Positions 1 to 8,347 are shown, counted from the first letter of the stretch. The stretch is 64,000 nucleotides of DNA from Halobellus sp. MBLA0158 (GCF_041477585.1 NZ_JBGNYA010000001.1:1116001-1180000); one strand, 5' to 3'. The notes: a model not told the origin generated them from the letters alone. Numbers and translations: made by a program.

Positions 1-467
1 AGCTCTTCGGGGGTGTGGGTCGCCCCGAGCACGATGGCGTACAGCACCACCGGCACCGAGATGATCGAGAGGACGATGTGGATCGCGAGCATCGCCAGAT
101 ACGGGTAGTAGACGAAGGCCGGGCCGACGAACTCCTTGGTCCCGCCGCCGCCGATCTTGGTGAGGTACAGCACCAGGAAGACGAGGATCAGGACGAACGA
201 CGTCACCATCGCGGCCGCGTGTTTTTGCACCTCGTTCCGACGGATCCACCGCCACCCCGCGGCGATCACGAGGACGTTCACGGCGTTGACGAGGGCGATC
301 GCGTCCGAGAGCGTGTTCACCGCCGAGAGCGACAGGTCGGGGAAGACGCTCTGGGGGACGGCCCCGAGGAACGTCCCGACGACGGCGGCGTATCCGACGA
401 TCGAGAGGACGACCGTGACCGCCAGCGGGTGCCGCTTGACCGCGTTGTCGGCGCTCGCAGTTGCCAT
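1..467 (-). CDS. DUF420 family membrane protein (C-terminus cut by window edge)
   Basis: The reading frame begins at the ATG at 467 and runs off the left edge after about 155 codons, so the end is missing. The protein starts MATASADNAVKRHPLAV and has roughly four hydrophobic segments: near residues 15-38, one around 55-70, one near 88-103 and one near 120-145. The spacing and short loops match the DUF420 (YozB-like) membrane family, which is often found near haem-copper oxidase or cytochrome assembly genes; its biochemical role is not established. A TATA-like GGAATAGTG on the minus strand lies about 25 nt upstream, consistent with a leaderless transcript. Family call is from the overall pattern, not a search. 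Confidence 0.7.
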   Translation of the reverse strand, partial: MATASADNAVKRHPLAVTVVLSIVGYAAVVGTFLGAVPQSVFPDLSLSAVNTLSDAIALVNAVNVLVIAAGWRWIRRNEVQKHAAAMVTSFVLILVFLVLYLTKIGGGGTKEFVGPAFVYYPYLAMLAIHIVLSIISVPVVLYAIVLGATHTPEE

Positions 468-603
468 ACTGGAACGTCCGGACTCGGCACTATTCCGTCT
501 TCGGATCCGACTCTGACTGGGGAGTGGTTTCTGAGACAGACAGCGCCGACAAGACCTCGCAACCATCACGGGCTGTGGAGGTCCGGCCGCTGTCGTTCCC
601 GCC

Positions 604-1650
604 TCAGATCACGCCGGTGAACGCCGCGGCCTCGCGCGCGGCGGCGTCGCTGACGCCGTCGCCGAGGATCGTGTACCGGTCGCGGATCGTGTGCGCGGTC
701 GTCACCGCCTCCAGGAAGGTCTCGTCGTCGATGCCGAGTTCGGCGGCCGTCGTCGGCGCGCCGACGTCCTTCAGGGCGTCGCGGATGTCGGCCCACTCCC
801 CGCGCTCGCCGGAGTGGAGGTACTCGGTCACGACGGCGGCGACGCCGACCTGGTGGCCGTGGAGCGCGCGCCCCGGGACCAGGCGGTCGAGCTGGTGGGA
901 GATCAGGTGCTCGGCGCCCGAGGCGGGTCGCGAAGAGCCCGCGATCGACATCGCGACGCCCGAGGAGACGAGCGCCTTCGCGACGAGCCACGCCGACTCC
1001 TCGAACTCGGGCTTGATCGCGTCGGAGGACTCGACGAGCATCTCCGCGGTCATCTGCGAGAGTGCGCCGGCGTACTCGCTGTACTCGACGTTCTTGAGCC
1101 GGTGGGCGAGCTGCCAGTCCTTTACCGCAGTATAGTTCGAGATGATGTCCGCACAGCCCGCGGTGGTGAGGTCCCAGGGCGCCTCCGCGAGGATCTCGGT
1201 GTCGGCGACGACCGCGAGCGGCGGGTCCGCGGCGACCGAGTGCCGGGTGTCGCCCTCCGGGATCGACGACCGCCCCGAGACGATGCCGTCGTGGCTGGCG
1301 GCGGTCGGCACGGAGACGAAGCCGCAGCCCAGCCGGTCGGAGGCCATCTTCGCCGTGTCGATCGGCTTGCCGCCGCCGAGCCCGACGAGGTAGCCCGCGT
1401 CTTCGGCCTCCGCGACGTCGATGACGCGCTCGACGGCGTCGAAGCTCGCCTGGTCGACGGTGACCGTCGCGGAGTCGTCGAACTGGGCCCGGACCCGGTC
1501 GCCGGCCAGCTCGTTCGGCGTCGGGCTCGTCACGACGAGCGGCCGACCCGAGAGATACAGCTCCGCCAGCGCAGCCGAGAGGTCGTCGAGGACGCCGTGT
1601 CCGACGAGCACGTTCCGCGGGAGCTTGATCCACGTCGTCTTCTCGAACAT
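604..1650 (-). CDS. egsA: sn-glycerol-1-phosphate dehydrogenase
   Basis: Makes sn-glycerol 1-phosphate from dihydroxyacetone phosphate with NAD(P)H, the step that sets the archaeal lipid backbone stereochemistry; cytoplasmic. The 348-residue protein has the nucleotide-binding LGGGKPIDTA at 91-100 and AASHDG near 117-122. The expected zinc ligands are present: Asp168 in GCADIIS, His248 in SGAEHLIS and His264 in ALHGHQ. Length fits the family. The ATG at 1650 is preceded by a minus-strand TTCTAAGC box about 27 nt upstream, as for a leaderless mRNA. It is transcribed alone, between the LysE gene upstream and the DUF420 gene downstream. Nothing suggests loss of function. Confidence 0.93.
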   Translation of the reverse strand: MFEKTTWIKLPRNVLVGHGVLDDLSAALAELYLSGRPLVVTSPTPNELAGDRVRAQFDDSATVTVDQASFDAVERVIDVAEAEDAGYLVGLGGGKPIDTAKMASDRLGCGFVSVPTAASHDGIVSGRSSIPEGDTRHSVAADPPLAVVADTEILAEAPWDLTTAGCADIISNYTAVKDWQLAHRLKNVEYSEYAGALSQMTAEMLVESSDAIKPEFEESAWLVAKALVSSGVAMSIAGSSRPASGAEHLISHQLDRLVPGRALHGHQVGVAAVVTEYLHSGERGEWADIRDALKDVGAPTTAAELGIDDETFLEAVTTAHTIRDRYTILGDGVSDAAAREAAAFTGVI

Positions 1651-1742
1651 AGCTCACGTATTCTGCGGCGCGGCTTAGAAGATACTGGTCCGCGCTCGAA
1701 ATTCATCCGCCGCTCAGTGAATCTCCGAGCGCCGGCGGCCGA

Positions 1743-2438
1743 TCAGAGGAACGTCCCGGCGCTCTCGGCTAAGAACAGCAGGCCGAATCCGGCGAGGACG
1801 ACCGCGCTCAGCCCCGCGACGATCGGCGCGAACGCCTCAACGCGCCGCTCGGCGCCGACGAGCGCCGCCGGGAAGCCGGTGATCCAGAGGACGATCCCGC
1901 CGAAGAAGCCCGCGATGAGCGCGGGCGAGCCCGTACTGACCACGAGAGTCCCCGCCAGCGCGTCCCCGACGTAGGGGGTCTGCGCCAGCACGTCGACCGT
2001 GCCCGGCTGGAGCAGCCCCACGCCGATCGTGAGCCAAAAGAGGATCTGGTAGGGGTTCGTCAGCGCCAGCACGAACGCCTTCCGGAAGCCGGTCCCGACC
2101 CGCGGGTCAGACTCGTCGGCGGCGCCCGCGCCGGGACGGAACGACGATCGGACGTCGCGTGCGGCGCCGTACGCGAAGTACAGCATCAGGAATCCCCCGA
2201 CGCCGACCATCGCCGCGCGCAAGAGCGGGAACTGCTCGACGAACGTGACGACGCCGAGCGCGGCGAGTACGAAGAAGATCGCGTCCGCGCTCATCGCGCC
2301 GAGGCCGGCCTTGAACCCCGCGAGCCAGCCGCGCACGACGCTCTCTTCGGCGATGATCGCGTTCATCGGTCCGGGCGGGGCCGCGAGCGCGACCCCGAAG
2401 ACCGCGCCCGCAGAGAGGGTCGCGAGGAGACTCGTCAT
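1743..2438 (-). CDS. LysE family translocator
   Basis: Predicted 231-residue membrane exporter of the LysE/RhtB family, which pumps amino acids or related small solutes out of the cell; the substrate cannot be read from sequence. About six hydrophobic segments are visible. The N-terminal part contains the family signature AAPPGPMNA, with the conserved GP. A longer open frame reaches 2504, but the ATG at 2438 is preferred: the protein then starts directly at the first membrane helix (MTSLLATLSAG), and a TATA-like TCTTTTCT lies about 29 nt upstream on the minus strand. It follows the GDT1 gene by 72 bp on the same strand, probably as a separate transcript. Confidence 0.85.
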   Translation of the reverse strand: MTSLLATLSAGAVFGVALAAPPGPMNAIIAEESVVRGWLAGFKAGLGAMSADAIFFVLAALGVVTFVEQFPLLRAAMVGVGGFLMLYFAYGAARDVRSSFRPGAGAADESDPRVGTGFRKAFVLALTNPYQILFWLTIGVGLLQPGTVDVLAQTPYVGDALAGTLVVSTGSPALIAGFFGGIVLWITGFPAALVGAERRVEAFAPIVAGLSAVVLAGFGLLFLAESAGTFL

Positions 2439-2510
2439 TGCGCCAAGGGACGACCGGAATCGAGAAAAGAGGTCCGAAGCGGCTCCGTGAGGGCCGTATG
2501 CCACCCTGGC

Positions 2511-3215
2511 TCACACGAGCGCGAGGACGGCCGTGCTGATCGTGCTGACGACGGTCTCCCAGACGGAGAAGCCGGTCACGATCGAGAGCGCGGTGTCGAG
2601 GCCGAAGAAGGCAAAGAGCGCCGCCGAGGCGAAGTGGGCCTTCCGCATATCGACCCGGTGGGCGAAGGTGTGGAAGAAGTACGCGTTGGCGAGGCTGACG
2701 GGGATGATCGCGAGCATCTCGCCGACCCAGATCGCGGAGGTCGCGCCGTACTGGACGGCGAGTCCGATCGTGACGAGCTGGGTCTTGTCGCCGAACTCGC
2801 CGGTCACCATCATCACGAAGATCGGGACGAATCCGCCGAAGGAGCCCGACAGGCGGTCGATCGGCGCGGGGAGGTCGAGCGCCGCCAGGTCGGCGAAGCC
2901 GCCGTCGGTTTCGGTCGCCCCACTCTGTGGATTCGGCCCCGACGGCGCCGAGCGGTACAGGAGGACCGCGAACGTCAGGAAGAGCCCCGCGGTAATGGCG
3001 TCGAGGACGACCGGCGGGAGCGCCGACTGGAGCGCGCGCCCGAACAGGATCTCGAGGGCGGTCCACCCGGCGAACGCCGAGCCGGCGGCCGCGACCACGA
3101 CGAGCGGATTGTACCGCGTCGAGAGCCCCGCGATGATGAACTGGACCTTCTCGCCGGGCAGCACCGCAAGCTGTGCGATGAACGCGACGACCAGGATCTC
3201 GGCGTAGGTCGTCAC
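2511..3215 (-). CDS. TMEM165/GDT1 family divalent cation transporter
   Basis: A 234-residue membrane protein with two related halves of three helices joined by a long loop (about residues 95-125), the UPF0016/GDT1 architecture. The second half carries the hallmark EFGDKTQ; the first half has the degenerate counterpart LPGEKVQF. GDT1 proteins move Mn2+ and/or Ca2+ against H+; bacterial relatives export manganese. Its ATG overlaps the stop of the upstream DtxR/MntR-type regulator by 4 bp (ATGA, 3212-3215), so the two are translationally coupled. That pairing makes a metal-homeostasis role, most likely manganese, a sensible inference. The exact ion is not provable from sequence. Confidence 0.85.
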   Translation of the reverse strand: MTTYAEILVVAFIAQLAVLPGEKVQFIIAGLSTRYNPLVVVAAAGSAFAGWTALEILFGRALQSALPPVVLDAITAGLFLTFAVLLYRSAPSGPNPQSGATETDGGFADLAALDLPAPIDRLSGSFGGFVPIFVMMVTGEFGDKTQLVTIGLAVQYGATSAIWVGEMLAIIPVSLANAYFFHTFAHRVDMRKAHFASAALFAFFGLDTALSIVTGFSVWETVVSTISTAVLALV

Positions 3216-3916
3216 GCGTCGGTCACCTCAGCTGGATCGGTCGGGGCCGCCGCGTCGGCGACGGGTCGCACGTAGATCGCGTCCGCGACGGACTCCGGCA
3301 GGCTCTGTTCGCCCTCGGTTTCGGTCCGGACGGTGAGCATCCCGAACGGGGCGACGTCGACGATCTCCAGCTCCGTGCCGGGGGTCACGCCGGCGTCTTC
3401 GAGATACTCCAGTTCCTCCCTGTCGCGGTCGCTTACGCGGGAGACGACCACCCGATCGCCGACTTCGTGCGCCGAAAGCGCGGAGGCGCCGTCGTCCTCT
3501 ATCGGTGCCAGGTCGGCCGAGGGAATGGGGTCGCCGTGGGGGTCGACTACCGGGTCGTCGAGCGCCTCGGCGACGCGCCGCTCGAACTCCTCGCTGATGT
3601 GGTGTTCGAGGGCGTCGGCCTCGTCGTGGACCTCGCTCCAGGAGTAATCGAGGTGTTCGGCGAGGTACGCCTCCAGCAGCCGGTGGTGGCGGAGCACCTC
3701 CAGCGCCACGGTCTCGCCCTCTGGCGTCAGTTCGGCGCCCTTGTACTTCTCGCGGGCGACGAGGCCGCGCTCCTCCAGTTTGTCGAGCATGCTCGTCACC
3801 GTCGCCGGCGTCTTCTCCAGCGCGTCGGCGACGGCGGAGGTGGAGACCGGCGGCCCCGACCGGGTCTGAATCTGATAGATCGTCTTGAGATAGTCCTCCA
3901 TCACGTCGCTCAGCAT
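3212..3916 (-). CDS. DtxR/MntR-type metal-dependent transcriptional regulator with FeoA-like domain
   Basis: A 234-residue regulator. Residues 1-65 form a winged helix (MEDYLKTIYQIQ, then PATVTSMLDKLEERGLV). Residues about 70-125 form the helical metal-binding and dimer domain, with HH at 76-77 and the DALEHHISEEFE segment. Residues about 160-215 form a FeoA/SH3-like domain (VGDRVVVSRVSDRD, then LEIVDVAPFGMLTV). The family binds Mn2+ or Fe2+ and represses or activates metal transporters. It is the first gene of an operon with the GDT1 transporter. A 16-bp inverted repeat lies 8 bp before its start codon, between the TATA box and the ATG, suggesting autoregulation. Haloarchaeal relatives are named SirR, TroR or IdeR; I do not assign a symbol. 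Confidence 0.9.
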   Translation of the reverse strand: MLSDVMEDYLKTIYQIQTRSGPPVSTSAVADALEKTPATVTSMLDKLEERGLVAREKYKGAELTPEGETVALEVLRHHRLLEAYLAEHLDYSWSEVHDEADALEHHISEEFERRVAEALDDPVVDPHGDPIPSADLAPIEDDGASALSAHEVGDRVVVSRVSDRDREELEYLEDAGVTPGTELEIVDVAPFGMLTVRTETEGEQSLPESVADAIYVRPVADAAAPTDPAEVTDA

Positions 3917-3923
3917 ACTCCGA

Positions 3924-3939
3924 TTTAGACGACTCTAAA
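3924..3939 (-). promoter_or_regulatory. Operator-like inverted repeat in front of the metal regulator gene
   Basis: The sequence TTTAGA-CGAC-TCTAAA has perfect 6-bp arms and a 4-bp centre. It begins 8 bp upstream of the regulator ATG (3916) and sits just downstream of, and slightly overlapping, the TATA-like box on the minus strand. The position is right for steric block of initiation. It loosely resembles DtxR/MntR boxes (TTAGG-type half sites). Autoregulation by the adjacent product is inference. Confidence 0.5.
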
Positions 3940-3947
3940 AATATTAG
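3937..3947 (-). promoter_or_regulatory. TATA box of the metal regulator-GDT1 operon
   Basis: The minus strand reads TAATATTTTTA, an AT-rich run in an otherwise GC-rich region, centred about 26 nt upstream of the ATG at 3916. This is the normal position for a haloarchaeal leaderless promoter. Confidence 0.55.
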
Positions 3948-4025
3948 TCTATCGGTCGAAACAATATCTTATGTCGAGTAGATACGATAGATGACGGACG
4001 CTCGATCAGCGTTGACGCGAGAAAG

Positions 4026-5198
4026 TTAGATTCCTTTCCCCATCAGGTGGCTCCGGAGTACGTCTGCGGTTTTCGTCCCGGATTCGGTGTTGACGACGAC
4101 GACGTCGTCGCCGGAGCCGAGCGCGCCGTCGTCGGCGAGCGTCCCGGCGCCCGCGAGCGCGACGCCGCCGGCCGCGCCGACCTCCACGCCGGCCTCCTGG
4201 GCCGCGACGACCGCGCTCTCCAGGCTGTCGTCGTCGTCGACGGCGACGAACCCGCCGCCGGTCGCCTCGACGGCCGCGAGCGCCGCGGCCGCGCCCTTCG
4301 GCTCCGGAATCTCCAGCTCGCCGACGATCGTGTCCGGCGACTCCCAGGGCTCTACCGTCTCGTCTCCCCGCTCCGCGGCGGCGACGAGCGGCGCGCAGCC
4401 CGACGGCTGGACGGCGTAGACCGGCGGTAGCGCGTCGATCAGGCCGATCTCTCGGAGCTCGCGGAAGCCCTTCGCGACGCCCGCGACGACCTCGCCGGTC
4501 CCCGCGGGGACGACGACCGCGTCGGGGAGGTCCCACGACGCGGACTCCGCGATCTCGAAGGCGACCGTCTTGAGCCCGTCGTGGCGGTGGGGGTTGTCGA
4601 ACTCCTGGAGCGTGTACCACTTCGACTGCAACTGCTCGTGGAGGGCGGCCTCGGCGTCCGGGTAGCGGCCGCCCGCGATGCGCATCTCGCCGCCGTGGAC
4701 GTTGACCATCGCCTTGTTGGAGAACGGCGCGCGCGAGGGGACGAACGCGTACGAGCGGATCCCGGCCATCCCCGCGTAGGAGGCCGCCGACTGCCCCGCG
4801 TTCCCGGGCGTCGCGAGCGCTGCGAGGTCCGCGCCGGCCTCACGGGCCGCCGTCACGGCCGGCGCGAGGCCGCGGTCTAAGACCGTCCCCGTCGGGTTCC
4901 GGCTCTCGTCTTTGATCGACAGGCTCCCGAGGCCGGCGTCGTCGGCCAGCGTCGGCGCCGAGACCAGCGGCGTACCGCCCTCGCCGGCCGTGACCGGATT
5001 CGAGAAGGCGAGCAGGTCGGCGTACCGCCACATCGACCGCGGCGCGTCGGCGAGCGCGCCGCCGGTCCAGTCGACGGCGTCGTAGTCGTAACGCGCTTCC
5101 AGCCGCGCGTCGGCGTCGCTCTCGCCGGTCGCCGTCGCGTCGTACCGCTCGCCGGTCTCCACACAGAACAGACCGCGAAACGCCTCGCTCGTTCCCAT
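4026..5198 (-). CDS. Threonine-synthase-like fold-type II protein lacking the PLP lysine
   Basis: A 390-residue protein that clearly belongs to the threonine synthase branch of fold-type II PLP enzymes: KDESRNPTG at 96-104, the glycine-rich phosphate-binding TPGNAGQSAASYAG near 139-152, VVPAGTGEVVAGV and the C-terminal VNTESGTKT. In active enzymes the first motif continues as SFKDR, with Lys holding PLP. Here it reads TVLDR, so Leu107 replaces that lysine (codon at 4878-4880). The N-terminal Zn-ribbon typical of archaeal threonine synthases is also eroded to FCVETGERY. Either it is a pseudoenzyme or regulatory paralogue, or another residue anchors the cofactor. The frame is intact and well conserved, so it is not a decayed gene. 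It is transcribed alone, divergently from the FAD oxidoreductase. Its function should not be annotated as threonine synthase without proof. Confidence 0.8.
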   Translation of the reverse strand: MGTSEAFRGLFCVETGERYDATATGESDADARLEARYDYDAVDWTGGALADAPRSMWRYADLLAFSNPVTAGEGGTPLVSAPTLADDAGLGSLSIKDESRNPTGTVLDRGLAPAVTAAREAGADLAALATPGNAGQSAASYAGMAGIRSYAFVPSRAPFSNKAMVNVHGGEMRIAGGRYPDAEAALHEQLQSKWYTLQEFDNPHRHDGLKTVAFEIAESASWDLPDAVVVPAGTGEVVAGVAKGFRELREIGLIDALPPVYAVQPSGCAPLVAAAERGDETVEPWESPDTIVGELEIPEPKGAAAALAAVEATGGGFVAVDDDDSLESAVVAAQEAGVEVGAAGGVALAGAGTLADDGALGSGDDVVVVNTESGTKTADVLRSHLMGKGI

Positions 5199-5349
5199 AC
5201 CGGTGCTACTGAACGGACGGCCAAATCCCTATTCATCCGGTCATCTGGGTGCAGCGGGAGTGCGGCCGCTCGACCCCTGCGCCGTTCGACGGCCCCCGGC
5301 GACGGCCCCACTCGCAGTCCCTATGTGGGTGCCGACCGAAGGACCGCGT

Positions 5350-6624
5350 ATGACTCAGGATTCCGTCGCGGTCGTCGGGGGCGGACTGGCGGGCCTCGTC
5401 GCGGCGCGGCGCCTCGCCCTGTCGGGCGCCGAGGTGACGCTGTTCGATCGCCGGTCGTCGGTGGGCGGTCGCGTCCGCACGGAGCACCGGGAGGGATTCA
5501 CGCTCGACCGGGGCTTTCAGGTCCTCTTCACGGCCTATCCGGCCGTCCAGCGCGAACTCGACCTCGGCGCGCTCAACCTCCGGTACTTCACCCCCGGCGC
5601 GGTCATCGCCCGCCCCGGATCGCGGTCGGTCCTCTCGGACCCCCTCCGGGACCTCCGGGCGCTCCCTGCGTCGGTTCGGAACGACGAGGTGACCCAGACC
5701 GACAAGGCGCGGACGCTGCTGCTCAGACAGCACGTCGGCACCCGGACCGAATCGGAAATCTTCCGGAGCGCCGACCGGTCGATCCGCTCGTACCTCCGCG
5801 AGTGGGGCTTCTCCGAGTCGTACATCGAGCACTTCGTCGCGCCCTTCTACGGTGGGATCACGCTCGATCGGTCGCTGTCGACCTCGAAACGCGTCTTCGA
5901 GTACACGTTCAAGGCGCTCTCCGATGGCCGGATCGCCGTGCCTGCCGCGGGGATGCAGGCGATCCCGGCGCAGTTGGCCGAGCGGGCGGAAGCGGCGGGC
6001 GCGACGATCCGCCGCGACGCCCGCGTTCGCGCGGTGACCGACCACGGCGACGGCGCCACGGTCGAGACCGAATCGGAGGCGCTCGACGTCGACGCGGTCG
6101 TGGTCGCCACCGATCCGAAGGAGGCGCGGCGGCTCACGGGCGTCGACGACGTGCCCACCGACGCCCGCAGTTGCGTGACGCAGCACTACCGGCTGCCCGA
6201 AGGCGTCGCCCCGACGACGCGGCGGAAGCTGCTTCTCAACGCCGCCGATCCGTCGCCGAACACGATCGTGCCGATGTCCGAGGTCGCGCCCGAGTACGTG
6301 CCCGAGGGCGAGGCGCTGGTCAACGCGACGTTCCTCGGCGAGGCGGCGCTCGACCGCGACGCCGACGCCCTCGCCGAGGAGACGCGGCTGACGCTGGAGG
6401 CGTGGTACCCCGACCACGACTTCTCCGAGCTGGAGCCGGTCCGGACCCACTGGATCGAGTTCGCGCAGTTCGACCAGCCGCCGGGCGTCCACGAGACGCT
6501 GCCCGGGACGCGGGCGCCCGGCGGGCGGACGTACCTGGCGGGCGACTACACCGCCTGGTCGTCGATCCAGGGGGCGATGCGGAGCGGCCGCGAGGCGGCG
6601 CGGGCGGTCGAGCGCGACCTCTGA
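5350..6624 (+). CDS. FAD-dependent amine oxidase/phytoene desaturase-like oxidoreductase
   Basis: A 424-residue flavoprotein. The N-terminus has the dinucleotide-binding fold VVGGGLAGLVAARRL followed by the acidic strand end (TLFDRR) and the GGR motif (VGGRVRTE). The C-terminus has the second FAD motif (YLAGDYTAWSSIQGAMRSG). This layout is that of the amine oxidase, protoporphyrinogen oxidase and carotenoid desaturase superfamily; the substrate is unknown. An in-frame extension reaches back to 5203, but the ATG at 5350 places the Rossmann motif right after the start, as usual. It is divergent from the threonine-synthase-like gene, with a shared 151-bp intergenic region. No carotenoid genes are beside it, so a carotenoid role is only one option. 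Confidence 0.8.
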   Translation: MTQDSVAVVGGGLAGLVAARRLALSGAEVTLFDRRSSVGGRVRTEHREGFTLDRGFQVLFTAYPAVQRELDLGALNLRYFTPGAVIARPGSRSVLSDPLRDLRALPASVRNDEVTQTDKARTLLLRQHVGTRTESEIFRSADRSIRSYLREWGFSESYIEHFVAPFYGGITLDRSLSTSKRVFEYTFKALSDGRIAVPAAGMQAIPAQLAERAEAAGATIRRDARVRAVTDHGDGATVETESEALDVDAVVVATDPKEARRLTGVDDVPTDARSCVTQHYRLPEGVAPTTRRKLLLNAADPSPNTIVPMSEVAPEYVPEGEALVNATFLGEAALDRDADALAEETRLTLEAWYPDHDFSELEPVRTHWIEFAQFDQPPGVHETLPGTRAPGGRTYLAGDYTAWSSIQGAMRSGREAARAVERDL

Positions 6625-6683
6625 GCGCCTCGGCCGCGACGGGGACGCGCGGCTCGCGGCCGAGGAGACCGCGGGCGAGCTTC

Positions 6684-7379
6684 TCAGAGCAGTTGCCGGA
6701 ACTCCCGCAGCGGCGGGAACGCGAGCGCTTCCCCGGCGTCGGCGTCGTAGACGATCGGTCGGGCGCCGTCCAGCCGATCGAGGAGCGGCGACTGGAGGTC
6801 CGACCCGCGCGCGTCGTTGACCTCGACGCCCGCGGCGGCGCGGGAGAACGCCGGCAGCATCAGCACGTCGGCGCCGTGGTGGGCGTCCGGCGCGTCGAGG
6901 AAGCAGGGTCGGCGGTGTCCCTCGATCGCGATCGCCGGGTGGTCGTGGCCGATCACGTATCGGTCGGCGTCGGTCTCCGGCCGCTCGTGCCCGTGACAGA
7001 CGACGACCCGCGGGTCCTCGGAGACGACGTAGGCGTCACGGACGTCGTCGCGGACGCGGTCGAGCGCGGCGTCGTGATTCCCGCGGACGAACACCGGCTC
7101 GCTCCCCGCGTCGCGGCAGGCCCCAGCGAGCTCGGCGACCGTCTCGCGGCTCCGCTCGGTGACGGTCCCGAACCGGTGGAGCACGTCGCCGGCGAACACG
7201 ACGGTCCCCGGGTCGAACGCCGCGAGGCGCGCGTCGAGCCGGTCCCGCAGGTCCCGCCGCTCGCCGAGGGGGAACGCGACGTCCGAAGCCGACGCGCGGC
7301 CCACGTGGAGGTCCGCGACGACGAGCGCGTCCGCGTCCGGGAGGAAGACGCTTCGCTCCCGGTACTCGATCGTGTCCAC
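6684..7379 (-). CDS. Calcineurin-like metallophosphoesterase
   Basis: A 231-residue cytoplasmic phosphoesterase with all five metal-binding blocks in order: DLHVG (22-26), GDVLH near 64-68, GNHD near 100-103, CHGH near 128-131 and GHDHP near 144-148. This arrangement matches the small archaeal SbcD/Mre11-related phosphoesterase group, which lacks the Mre11 capping domain. Substrate is unknown. The gene is convergent with the FAD oxidoreductase gene (59 bp between stops) and has no obvious operon partner. Confidence 0.85.
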   Translation of the reverse strand: MDTIEYRERSVFLPDADALVVADLHVGRASASDVAFPLGERRDLRDRLDARLAAFDPGTVVFAGDVLHRFGTVTERSRETVAELAGACRDAGSEPVFVRGNHDAALDRVRDDVRDAYVVSEDPRVVVCHGHERPETDADRYVIGHDHPAIAIEGHRRPCFLDAPDAHHGADVLMLPAFSRAAAGVEVNDARGSDLQSPLLDRLDGARPIVYDADAGEALAFPPLREFRQLL

Positions 7380-7584
7380 GGCCGGTCTTGGGCGCCCGTC
7401 AGCAAGTCAGTACCGGCACGTCGCGGACGCTATGCTCTCGGCGTCGCGGCGGCTATCGGTGTGGCGAACAGGCGACACGGACCGGACTGAGGCCCGGTGG
7501 GGCCGCGCGGCGCGGTGTGTCGCACACCCGCTGACGCGCCGCGGCCGCGACTACGTCACGGGCGGTCTGGCCGCCTCTCGGTAT

Positions 7585-7589
7585 AAAAA
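7585..7589 (-). terminator. Oligo-T terminator after the J-protein gene
   Basis: On the minus strand the stop codon at 7592-7594 is followed within three bases by CGTTTTTATACC. A short T-run right after a stop is the usual haloarchaeal termination signal. The same bases look like a plus-strand TATA box, but no plus-strand gene follows. Confidence 0.45.
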
Positions 7590-7591
7590 CG

Positions 7592-8194
7592 TCAGTCGCT
7601 GGCGTGTTCCCTGGCGGTCGCGTACGCCTCTTGCAGCCGCTTGAACTCGGCCTCCGAGCCGCCGTGGTCGGGGTGGACGGACAGCACGCGGTCGCGGTAG
7701 GCGTCTCGGACCTCCTCGACCGTCGCCGGCCGCGAGACGCCGAGGTGCTCGAAGGCGTCCTGGACCGGGTTCGATCGGTCTGATTCCGACTCGACGCCGA
7801 CGGTCGGCACCTCGAAGGGGAGCCGCCGGCCGAGCGCGCGGACCGGCATCTCGTGTTCGCAGAGTACCGTGTAGGTCCCGGCGCGTTCGAGCCGGAAGTA
7901 CGCCTGCGCGTCGAAGGTGAGCGCGACGTCCCGCTGGGGCAGGTAGAACTCGACGGTCTCGCCGCCGATCTCGTAGTCCTCCGCGAACGGCTCGTCGATG
8001 TCGCGGAGGTACCGCTGGATCTCCGCGCGGCGGCGGGCCGACCCGTCGATGCGTTCGGCCCTGGGCGCCGGCTCGTCGGGGAACAGGCGGCCGCCGACGA
8101 GGAACACGCCCGCGGCGATCACGGAGGCCACGCCGCCGCCGAGCAGCCCGAAGACGAGCCACGGCGGCAGCAGCGAAACCCACTCCGGAAGCAC
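7592..8194 (-). CDS. Membrane-anchored J-domain protein (C-terminal DnaJ domain)
   Basis: A 200-residue protein starting at GTG 8194. An N-terminal hydrophobic segment (about residues 6-32, PPWLVFGLLGGG onward) is followed by a soluble region of unknown fold. The C-terminus is a J domain with the catalytic HPD in SVHPDHGG, so it should stimulate a DnaK-type ATPase at the membrane. The open frame extends to 8464, but that would overlap ppsA and its promoter on the other strand; the GTG has a TTCTTTAGG box about 26 nt upstream. GTG 8248 is an alternative start. A J domain at the C-terminal end, behind a membrane anchor, differs from classical DnaJ. Confidence 0.75.
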   Translation of the reverse strand: MLPEWVSLLPPWLVFGLLGGGVASVIAAGVFLVGGRLFPDEPAPRAERIDGSARRRAEIQRYLRDIDEPFAEDYEIGGETVEFYLPQRDVALTFDAQAYFRLERAGTYTVLCEHEMPVRALGRRLPFEVPTVGVESESDRSNPVQDAFEHLGVSRPATVEEVRDAYRDRVLSVHPDHGGSEAEFKRLQEAYATAREHASD

Positions 8195-8347
8195 AGTCGG
8201 ATCGTGGGGTGCGGTCCTAAAGAACTTCTCGCCTGTGCCATCCGTCACGGGGGCTTCGGGTCGTCTCGGGGACCGATCGAGCCGCCCGGCGGGAATTGAG
8301 TACTCGGAGCCGAGTTTGTTTAATTCACCGTTGCACGCTTCGGAAAG

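Noticed and set aside
5203-5349. Upstream extension of the FAD oxidoreductase to 5203
   Set aside because: Would precede the Rossmann motif by about 50 low-complexity residues; ATG 5350 fits the family start.
7577-7590. TATA-like GGTATAAAAAC on the plus strand
   Set aside because: No plus-strand gene begins within about 60 bp; the minus-strand T-run directly follows the J-protein stop and is better read as its terminator.
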